Notes under the pieces: generated by a model
Database searches by the model: none
What the model was told of the DNA's origin: nothing
Seen by the model: the letters and a program-made list of their open reading frames with translations, nothing else
Made by a program: the position numbers and the translations under genes
From: an uncultured bacterium
GTDB lineage: Bacteria > Patescibacteriota > Minisyncoccia > Phycocordibacterales > Phycocordibacteraceae
Assembly (NCBI GenBank): GCA_943914435.1
Contig: CALUBY010000010.1
Coordinates: 1-16,060 of the forward strand
Reading direction: 5' to 3'
DNA: 16,060 nucleotides
Part shown: positions 6,324 through 11,543 of the stretch, piece after piece
Numbering within the stretch: position 1 is the first letter of the stretch
How the letters are laid out: each line of letters begins with the position of its first letter

Positions 6324-7592
6324 CTAGATACGGATAAGTGCTACGAGTTCATCCTCAGACACTGCGTCTTCCTTTCCGGTCGCAAGTTCCTTAAGCTTCA
6401 TGGTGCCCGATTTCTTTTCGTTTTCTCCATAGGCAAAGAAGTACGGAATGCCTCGCTTATCCGCCTCACGCACCTGATCCCCAAGCCCTTTTTCGGATGT
6501 GTTAACAAGAACGCGCAAGCCTTCTGAACGAAGGGAGTCTGCGAATACCTGCGCATGAGTCATGTCAGCGGGTGAGGGGGTTCCTATAAACACATGAGCG
6601 GCAGCTTCAGCCTTCGGAAGAAGGTCGTGGGTGGAAAGGAAATCCATCAAGGTTTCTATGCCTATCGCAAATCCCATTGCCGGAAGCGGGTCACCGCCAA
6701 AGAGAGAAACCAATCCGTCGTATCTGCCACCACCCCCAAGGGCACGAGGATTGTCTGGGTGCGTGTCATATATCTCGAACACCAGTCCGGTGTAATAGAG
6801 GAAGCCTCGGACGATGGAGGAATCAAAGGTTACGTTCTCAATACCGCGGGCTTTGAACGCAGTGATGAGCGCATCAAGCTTTTCCTGCTCGGTACGAGTT
6901 GCTTCATCAGTTCCGGCTTCGATGAGTTCAAGAGGATCAGTACCATTTCTGCGGAAAGGAGCGCGGGCTGTTTCAAATGCCGTAGCGTCCATTTTGTTCT
7001 TTCGGTCGAGTATCCCAAGATACGCGGTCATCTCATCACTACTCAGGGCAAGCGCATTCATTGCGCTGTTAAGAAGAGCTCGAGAGCTTATTCGAATAGA
7101 GAAGTCTGCATTGGTGGCACCAAACGCACGGAGTATTGCGTGGGCCATAACGATAGCCTCGCCCTCAGCGCGACTGTCTGAAAGACCGACGATATCAATG
7201 TCTGCCTGGTAGAACTCACGAGAACGGCCTTTTTGTGGACGCTCATAACGGAAGCGGTTTCCGATAGAGAACCAACGGACAGGGTAGGCAAGTTCGCGTC
7301 GCTTGCCGGCAATCATGCGGGCAAGCGTAGGGGTCATTTCTGGACGAAGAGTTACACGACGCCCCCCTCGATCCTCGAAGGTGTAGGTTTGTTCGTTCAC
7401 AATCTCCTCGCTGGTCTTTGACTCGTAGAGTTCTGCGCGCTCAAGCGGGGAAGCCTGATATTCTTCAAATCCGTTCGCGCGTAATGTCTTTCGAATGGTT
7501 GCAAAGACGGACAGCATGCGCGACCAGTCGTCAGGGTAATAATCATGTACGCCCTTGTACGGGTCGGTTTCAAGGGGCTGTTTTTCGGTCAT
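6324..7592 (-). CDS. hisS: Histidyl-tRNA synthetase
   Basis: A 422-residue class II aminoacyl-tRNA synthetase that charges tRNA-His. Visible landmarks: RPEMTPTLAR (83-92), the motif 2 region FSIGNRFRYERPQKGRSREF (108-127), the HisA-type block VRGFLYYTGLVFE (261-273), GGGGRYDGL (286-294), and motif 3 GFAIGIET (307-314). A C-terminal anticodon-binding domain covers about 330-422. In E. coli-type HisRS the HisA block has Asp where this protein has Leu (265), and motif 3 ends Glu-Arg where this has Glu-Thr (313-314). The RPEMTP and VRG-x-x-YYTG-x-VFE forms fit a second bacterial HisRS type, so I read the differences as lineage-specific rather than damage. It is the first gene of an operon with the exonuclease downstream. 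The start at 7592 follows an extended -10 box by 6 bases. Confidence 0.96.
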   Translation of the reverse strand: MTEKQPLETDPYKGVHDYYPDDWSRMLSVFATIRKTLRANGFEEYQASPLERAELYESKTSEEIVNEQTYTFEDRGGRRVTLRPEMTPTLARMIAGKRRELAYPVRWFSIGNRFRYERPQKGRSREFYQADIDIVGLSDSRAEGEAIVMAHAILRAFGATNADFSIRISSRALLNSAMNALALSSDEMTAYLGILDRKNKMDATAFETARAPFRRNGTDPLELIEAGTDEATRTEQEKLDALITAFKARGIENVTFDSSIVRGFLYYTGLVFEIYDTHPDNPRALGGGGRYDGLVSLFGGDPLPAMGFAIGIETLMDFLSTHDLLPKAEAAAHVFIGTPSPADMTHAQVFADSLRSEGLRVLVNTSEKGLGDQVREADKRGIPYFFAYGENEKKSGTMKLKELATGKEDAVSEDELVALIRI

Positions 7593-7598
7593 AGCTTG

Positions 7599-7607
7599 AT
7601 TCTAACA
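7599..7607 (-). promoter_or_regulatory. Extended -10 of leaderless hisS
   Basis: On the minus strand TG-T-TAGAAT is followed by exactly 6 bases and then the hisS ATG at 7592. No Shine-Dalgarno site is present. It is divergent from the promoter at 7646-7673. Confidence 0.65.
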
Positions 7608-7645
7608 GATGCCACAGGGCGCTCAATGCGCGCTGCTGGGTCTCA

Positions 7646-7673
7646 TTGAAGGAATTAAAGTTTGTGGTATAGT
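7646..7673 (+). promoter_or_regulatory. Sigma70-type promoter of the GC-rich gene
   Basis: -35 TTGAAG (7646-7651), a 16-base spacer and -10 TATAGT (7668-7673) are seen. Predicted transcription start is about 7680, giving a leader of about 42 bases. Confidence 0.75.
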
Positions 7674-7682
7674 CATCCCTAT

Positions 7683-7695
7683 CCGCACGGTGCGG
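7683..7695 (+). promoter_or_regulatory. Palindrome at the 5' end of the mRNA
   Basis: CCGCACGGTGCGG forms a 5-bp GC-rich stem with a 3-base loop and starts about 3 bases after the predicted transcription start. It could be an operator in DNA, or a 5' hairpin that protects the mRNA. The ribosome binding site (GGGAG, 8 bases before the ATG at 7722) lies just after it. Confidence 0.5.
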
Positions 7696-7721
7696 TCAAA
7701 AAAGAAAAGGGAGTTCTTATC

Positions 7722-8135
7722 ATGTGCCTCTATAGCCTTGAAGGCCACGCTTCACGGAAGGCCGTCGTGGGTGACGTGCTCGTCACCGCCTCTCTCGGGG
7801 ATCACGGCACAATCGGCATGGTTTCTGAGGAGAAGCCCGATGAGCTGGTGTGTGTGCTCCCGGGTTCGCGTCTCAAGATCGTGGACGCGCCGAAAAACCT
7901 CGCCACTGAACTGGCCATCTCGCGCAGCGACCTCGCCACCTTCGTGACCAGCGGGAACGTCAATACCTACGCTGACGGCCTGCAGTTCGATCATCACATC
8001 GGCAGCGAGAGCCGGCCCATCAACCTCCAGGATATTCTCGGGGGCATGCGGGTCGAGGTGATGTCCATCCCGAACGTGCCCGCCGAGGTGCCCGAGCGCT
8101 CCGAGCTCGACGAGCGCGTGCTCGAGCCGGCTTAA
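7722..8135 (+). CDS. GC-rich orphan gene, unknown function
   Basis: A 137-residue soluble protein that I do not recognise. It begins MCLYSLEGHASRKAVVGDVL and has a beta-rich first half (about residues 12-55), a polar middle with two adjacent His (91-92), and a Pro/Glu-rich end. Cysteines are C2 and C44. Codon use is strikingly unlike the neighbours: third positions are overwhelmingly G or C, with repeated GCC, CTC, ATC and GAG. The start at 7722 is chosen because GGGAG lies 8 bases upstream; an earlier in-frame ATG at 7662 lies upstream of the predicted transcription start. It is a self-contained unit with its own promoter, 5' palindrome, Shine-Dalgarno site and terminator, so it may be strongly expressed, horizontally acquired, or both. 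Confidence 0.8.
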   Translation: MCLYSLEGHASRKAVVGDVLVTASLGDHGTIGMVSEEKPDELVCVLPGSRLKIVDAPKNLATELAISRSDLATFVTSGNVNTYADGLQFDHHIGSESRPINLQDILGGMRVEVMSIPNVPAEVPERSELDERVLEPA

Positions 8136-8165
8136 CTCCAAGGCTCGTTCTTTCTGAATCATACA

Positions 8166-8190
8166 TGGCCCGTCTCTTTGAGACGGGCCA
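8166..8190. terminator. Terminator between convergent genes
   Basis: An 11-bp perfect stem (8166-8176 with 8180-8190) has a TTT loop and lies between the stop of the GC-rich gene (+) and the stop of the bPH gene (-). The flanks are only moderately T-rich. Confidence 0.85.
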
Positions 8191-8202
8191 TTACTCTTTC
8201 GG

Positions 8203-8754
8203 CTATACGTTGTCGCTCTGATCGTTCAGTGCTGCAATCTGACGCATGATGAGATCGCGCATGCCGGTGGGGTCCGTAATGCCATCCATAACAAAATGAC
8301 GTGAGGCATCACCAGCAGTTTGTACGCGTATCGAACCATAGCCAAGAAGGTCGGGGAAAATACCATCAACGGTAGTGGAAACGTCTTGAACTTTTCGTAG
8401 AAGGAAACTCGATACCTCGCGACTAAAGAATCCGTGCTGACGAACGCGAACGATTCGGGAGGTGGTGATGACCCAATGATTTAAATAATACTGCGTGAAG
8501 CTGTTGAAGGCAGCGAGCCAGAGAAAAAGCCACCATAGTCCAAGGAATAATCGATACCACGGATTTTCAGAGGTAAGCATGGACACAAACGCCATTGTTT
8601 CAGGGGTGAGGGTGAACTGTGAAAAAAGAGGTGGAAGAAATAAAGGAACCCAGGCGAGAAGGAAAAAAGGAATGAGTGACATGAGGAGTACGAACCAGTG
8701 CTTTCGTACGGTTCGTGTCACGCGTTCGCCCTGCTCTAGGTGAAATTCAGACAT
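8203..8754 (-). CDS. Membrane protein with bacterial PH (bPH) domain
   Basis: A 183-residue membrane protein. Two hydrophobic helices (about 19-42 and 68-86) are followed by a bPH_2/YdbS-like domain. Its typical opening is WVITTSRIVRVRQHGFFSREV (about 94-114), followed by LRKVQDVSTTVDGI (119-132) and GYGSIRVQT (138-146). The domain faces the cytoplasm or membrane surface in relatives; ligands are not well defined. The start at 8754 is chosen because a further in-frame upstream ATG at 8802 would overlap the preceding gene by more than 40 bases. It is the last gene of the prmC operon, 5 bases after the two-helix membrane protein. It stops with TAG just before a convergent terminator. Confidence 0.85.
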   Translation of the reverse strand: MSEFHLEQGERVTRTVRKHWFVLLMSLIPFFLLAWVPLFLPPLFSQFTLTPETMAFVSMLTSENPWYRLFLGLWWLFLWLAAFNSFTQYYLNHWVITTSRIVRVRQHGFFSREVSSFLLRKVQDVSTTVDGIFPDLLGYGSIRVQTAGDASRHFVMDGITDPTGMRDLIMRQIAALNDQSDNV

Positions 8755-8759
8755 AGTGT

Positions 8760-9008
8760 TTATCCCATTAATCCGCTTACGGCGTAGCCAGCAAGAAGCC
8801 ACGAGACAACGACGTGTACGACAAGTATTGGAATCGCTAAGGCCGAGTTATGGCCATATCGGAGCCAGTGGTATCCAGAGACAATGGTGTATAGGGCCCA
8901 TATGCCAAAGAGCACAAAGAAGGAAACTGATATGATGCTCTGTACGTTTATGCCCAAGCTTGCAATCAGTGCAAAAGGGTCAGGACCAATGGTCGTCTGG
9001 GGCTGCAT
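8760..9008 (-). CDS. Two-helix small membrane protein
   Basis: An 82-residue protein with two strong hydrophobic helices (about residues 22-44 and 56-80) joined by a short polar loop (Gly-Tyr-His-Trp-Leu-Arg-Tyr-Gly-His-Asn). The N-terminus is polar and lacks a classic signal peptide. The general shape resembles pilin-like or TrbC/VirB2-type two-helix proteins, but no motif fixes a family and no secretion genes are nearby. Its ATG overlaps the prmC stop (TAATG), so it is translationally coupled. The bPH protein follows 5 bases later, which suggests these two membrane proteins are made together and perhaps act together. Confidence 0.75.
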   Translation of the reverse strand: MQPQTTIGPDPFALIASLGINVQSIISVSFFVLFGIWALYTIVSGYHWLRYGHNSALAIPILVVHVVVSWLLAGYAVSGLMG

Positions 9009-9748
9009 TACGCGTAGTATCCCACGGAGATACGGGGTCTGCCATATAGGTCATTGCGTATCTCAACCGAGTCAGCACCTCCTTCTTTTATGAGTCGAGC
9101 TGCTTCATCCGCGTGCGTGCTATCACACTCAAGCCAGAGTTCACCGTCACTATTCATGTGCGAGGGGGTCTCGTTTCCAATACGACGAATACAGTCGAGT
9201 CCATCTAGTCCGCTATAGAGTGCAACAGCCGGCTCGAACTCTGTCACGCTTTGGTCAAGCGTGCGATCAGCAGGTACATAGGGTGGGTTACTAGCAATGA
9301 AGTCGAAACGCTCGCCCGCAAAGGGGGTAAACAAATCTCCGTGCTTGATTATGGCGCGCGATGCATCAAGTCCATTTACCTCAAGGTTTCTTTTAATCTG
9401 AGTAACGTGTTCTTCTTGAAGCTCGCCAAAGGAAACCGTGGCATTTTTAAAAGTATGAAGTACGGAAAGCCCAATAGCTCCTGATCCTGCACAGAGATCA
9501 AGAAACGAAAAAGGGTGTTCACCTTTCGTCTTCTTGATGTGGGCAAGGAGAGACTCGGTCCACCACTCTGTTTCTGGACGAGGGATGAGGGGTCTTGAAT
9601 CAAGTTCTATCCGGAGACCAAGAAAGGGAATCCAGCCGATAACATAGGCAAGCGGCTCACCATAGCTCAGGCGCGAGCGGTCCTCGGTCAGGTCTACTGA
9701 CGCGTTCCCGTCATATTTGTCACGTATAAGCATGGCTTCGTCAGTCAT
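9008..9748 (-). CDS. prmC: Release factor glutamine methyltransferase
   Basis: A 246-residue SAM-dependent methyltransferase (HemK/PrmC) that methylates the Gln of the GGQ motif in peptide-chain release factors. Landmarks: PLIPRPETEWW (53-63), SAM-binding DLCAGSGAIGLSV (84-96), catalytic NPPY (154-157) within SNPPYVP, and a terminal RNDLYGRPR (231-239). The N-terminal helical domain is much shorter than usual (about 50 residues before the RPET block, compared with roughly 80-100 in typical PrmC), so contacts with the release factor may be reduced. The start at 9748 is chosen because a TACAGT -10 ends 7 bases before it; M6 is an alternative. It is the first gene of a three-gene operon. Its substrate would be RF1 and, if present, RF2. 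Confidence 0.93.
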   Translation of the reverse strand: MTDEAMLIRDKYDGNASVDLTEDRSRLSYGEPLAYVIGWIPFLGLRIELDSRPLIPRPETEWWTESLLAHIKKTKGEHPFSFLDLCAGSGAIGLSVLHTFKNATVSFGELQEEHVTQIKRNLEVNGLDASRAIIKHGDLFTPFAGERFDFIASNPPYVPADRTLDQSVTEFEPAVALYSGLDGLDCIRRIGNETPSHMNSDGELWLECDSTHADEAARLIKEGGADSVEIRNDLYGRPRISVGYYA

Positions 9749-9755
9749 ACTTTCC

Positions 9756-9761
9756 ACTGTA
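9756..9761 (-). promoter_or_regulatory. -10 box of near-leaderless prmC
   Basis: On the minus strand TACAGT is followed by 7 bases and then the ATG at 9748. No Shine-Dalgarno site is seen. It lies in a 55-base divergent intergenic region shared with the DUF1360 gene. Confidence 0.45.
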
Positions 9762-9788
9762 CAGGACATACCGGTCTTTCGGGAGGAA

Positions 9789-9797
9789 TGGTACGCT
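9789..9797 (+). promoter_or_regulatory. Extended -10 of leaderless DUF1360 gene
   Basis: TG-G-TACGCT is followed by exactly 6 bases and then the ATG at 9804. The hexamer is a poor match, but the TG extension and the recurring 6-base spacing support it. Confidence 0.45.
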
Positions 9798-9803
9798 CAA
9801 GGC

Positions 9804-10244
9804 ATGAAAGCATTTTGGAATATCGTATTTTTACTCGCGTTCGTACTTCTTGTAGCGGGAGGGTTTGTTTTCCTTTCGAGTGAAGGACTTCTCCTCTCAG
9901 ACATTGGGTGGAGTGACTTGGTGCTGCTGTCACTTGCAACGTTCCGATTGGTTCGACTCTTTACGTACGACCACATCACCGCATTTGTGCGTGAGTGGGT
10001 AGCAAACGGAAAAAGTGGCACGTTCCTCGGTACCGTAAAAGACCTGGTTAATTGCCCGTGGTGCACTGGTGTATGGTTTGCCGCGCTACTCTACTTTGGG
10101 TACTGCGTTGATCGTGCGCTCACTATGCCTCTTGTTATCGTGCTCTCCATCGCTGCACTCGCAACGGTCTTTCAGGTTGTTGCAAATCTGGTTGGCTGGA
10201 ACGCAGAGGATGCAAAGCAGGAAGCACTGCGTCGAGGCGCATAA
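9804..10244 (+). CDS. DUF1360 membrane protein
   Basis: A 146-residue integral membrane protein. An N-terminal hydrophobic helix (about 4-25) is followed by the family core WSDLVLLSLATFRLVRLFTYD (36-56), the signature CPWCTGVW (84-91), and two further hydrophobic stretches (about 91-102 and 106-130). DUF1360 proteins are small bacterial membrane proteins of unknown function. The C-terminus is polar and probably cytoplasmic. The start at 9804 is chosen because the first helix follows directly and a -10-like box ends 6 bases upstream. It is divergent from prmC and ends before a strong terminator. Confidence 0.88.
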   Translation: MKAFWNIVFLLAFVLLVAGGFVFLSSEGLLLSDIGWSDLVLLSLATFRLVRLFTYDHITAFVREWVANGKSGTFLGTVKDLVNCPWCTGVWFAALLYFGYCVDRALTMPLVIVLSIAALATVFQVVANLVGWNAEDAKQEALRRGA

Positions 10245-10262
10245 CGAAAGGAACGGGTGTAC

Positions 10263-10302
10263 GTATAGCAAAAGCCCCTCTTTCGAGGGGCTTTTGCTAT
10301 AC
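10263..10302. terminator. Bidirectional terminator, 18-bp perfect stem
   Basis: The stem (10263-10280 with 10285-10302) is perfect over 18 bp with a TTTC loop, and includes an A-rich/T-rich lower part and a GC core. It separates the convergent DUF1360 (+) and RRM (-) genes and can terminate both. Confidence 0.95.
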
Positions 10303-10312
10303 GAGGGCTTGA

Positions 10313-10672
10313 CTAGTAGCCGCCCTGGTATCCTCCGCGATCATTGCCGCCACCGAAGCCTCCGCCGCGGTTGCCGCCTCGATCACCTCCGCCAAAACCG
10401 CCTTCACGAGGAGGACGGTCGCCCTGAGGACGTGCCATAGATACGGAGAGCATACGCCCGTCCATTTCCTTGCCGTCCCATCGGTCAATAGCAGCCTGGG
10501 CCTCAGCCTCAGATGCCATCTCGACGAATCCGAAACCGCGTGAGCGGCCGGTCATGCGATCGCTGATAATGCTCGCGGATGTTACCTCACCTGCTTCCTG
10601 GAAAGCGGTGCGAAGCTCATCCTCAGTCGTGCGATACGGAATACCGCCGACGTATAGTTTGCTTGTTGCCAT
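10313..10672 (-). CDS. Glycine-rich RRM RNA-binding protein
   Basis: A 119-residue cytoplasmic RNA-binding protein. A single RRM domain covers about 4-82, with RNP2 KLYVGGI (5-11) and RNP1 RGFGFVEM (45-52). The tail (about 91-119) is rich in Gly, Arg and Asp with Phe and Tyr, as in cyanobacterial Rbp and plant glycine-rich proteins, and likely disordered. Such proteins act as RNA chaperones, often under cold or stress. The start at 10672 follows the family N-terminus. A promoter at 10749-10777 would give a leader of about 70 bases without a clear Shine-Dalgarno site, unusual in this window and possibly a site for temperature or autoregulatory control; that is inference. Confidence 0.93.
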   Translation of the reverse strand: MATSKLYVGGIPYRTTEDELRTAFQEAGEVTSASIISDRMTGRSRGFGFVEMASEAEAQAAIDRWDGKEMDGRMLSVSMARPQGDRPPREGGFGGGDRGGNRGGGFGGGNDRGGYQGGY

Positions 10673-10748
10673 GTGGCTTGTGGATACCTGGATAACCTCG
10701 CTGATGCCGAACGCTAGGAGCAATTTGGAGTTTCGGCGAGTTATACGC

Positions 10749-10777
10749 AGTATGCTACGGAATCAGTGATTTCGCAA
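10749..10777 (-). promoter_or_regulatory. Promoter of the RRM protein gene
   Basis: On the minus strand, -35 TTGCGA (10772-10777), a 17-base spacer and -10 CATACT (10749-10754) are seen. The predicted start near 10742 leaves a leader of about 70 bases before the ATG at 10672. Confidence 0.55.
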
Positions 10778-10825
10778 TAGTTTTGGCCCTGTATGGGGAT
10801 AGTATTTGCGTGAAAACCAGAGAGA

Positions 10826-11524
10826 CTATCTCGTGCGTGCCTGAAGCTCTCTGATGGAGCGGTTGCGGTGAATCAACTCGTCATTTCGAATTGACTCAAA
10901 GAGTTCGTATTCATTGCGCGGATGACGGCCATAGTAGACAAGAAAATCGGAACGAACTCCTGTGTCACGCAGACGCTCACCATAGAGCGTAAGGAATTCT
11001 GAGTACTGATGATACGCGTGATTTTCGAATAGATAGTTCAGCTCAAGCGCCGAGCGCCGTGAAAACATGTAGAGGATATAAATCGTCCAGAAGTAAAAGA
11101 GGGCAAAGAGGAGGGGAACAAAGACATGTCTGAAAAATCGCTCACACTTAAGGCGCTTCACAATTTGTGAAATAACAACGACGTGCATCGTTTCGTTATC
11201 CTGTGCTTCACGAGAAAACTGCGATGTTTTAGTGAGTTCGATTGCGCGCGCTTCGTTTGAGTAGAGACCTGTCAGAAGGGTATAGCTCGCCACTTCCCAC
11301 GACTGGTAGGGAATGCGGGCGATTACTTCAATCGCCTTGAACTTTTCATACGATGGCTTCTTTCCATACACAAGGGTACCGGAACCCACAAGAAGACCTC
11401 CTAGAAACCGTGCGATACACCCGGGACGGTAGTCGTCATAGGTGCGCGCATATTCCGCGCGCAGTACGGGGTCGTTTAGTTCTTTTACAAGCGCTTCGTG
11501 TGCGTTGAACTGTTCTTCGTTCAT
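10826..11524 (-). CDS. Alternative oxidase family diiron oxidase, PTOX-like
   Basis: A 232-residue protein of the alternative oxidase (AOX) family, monotopic membrane diiron quinol oxidases that reduce oxygen to water without pumping protons. All six iron ligands can be placed: E66 in IEVIARIPY, E111 and H114 in NETMH, E167 in FENHAYHQYSEFL, and E216 and H219 in NDELIH. The conserved redox tyrosine matches Y174. The helix-2 IARIPY motif and the His at 169 (E-x-H-A-Y) resemble the plastid/cyanobacterial terminal oxidase (PTOX) branch more than mitochondrial AOX. Hydrophobic stretches at about 133-155 fit the membrane-contact region. The start at 11524 avoids overlap with the upstream gene. It lies 19 bases after a flavoprotein dehydrogenase gene on the same strand, with no promoter between, so the two are probably cotranscribed. 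The quinol source is unknown. Confidence 0.85.
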   Translation of the reverse strand: MNEEQFNAHEALVKELNDPVLRAEYARTYDDYRPGCIARFLGGLLVGSGTLVYGKKPSYEKFKAIEVIARIPYQSWEVASYTLLTGLYSNEARAIELTKTSQFSREAQDNETMHVVVISQIVKRLKCERFFRHVFVPLLFALFYFWTIYILYMFSRRSALELNYLFENHAYHQYSEFLTLYGERLRDTGVRSDFLVYYGRHPRNEYELFESIRNDELIHRNRSIRELQARTR

Positions 11525-11543
11525 AGATGCAAATGTAGCACGG

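Noticed and set aside
6594..7212. Long plus-strand open frames (132 and 195 codons) opposite hisS
   Set aside because: They are antisense to strongly conserved HisRS motifs and lack start signals; shadow frames.
8760..9008. Two-helix protein as a conjugation or type IV secretion pilin
   Set aside because: Two hydrophobic helices alone are not enough, and no VirB/TraC-type genes are in the window.
10673..10825. Terminator after the diiron oxidase gene
   Set aside because: Only a weak CCC/GGG pairing is visible downstream of the stop, with no T-run; I could not support a terminator there.
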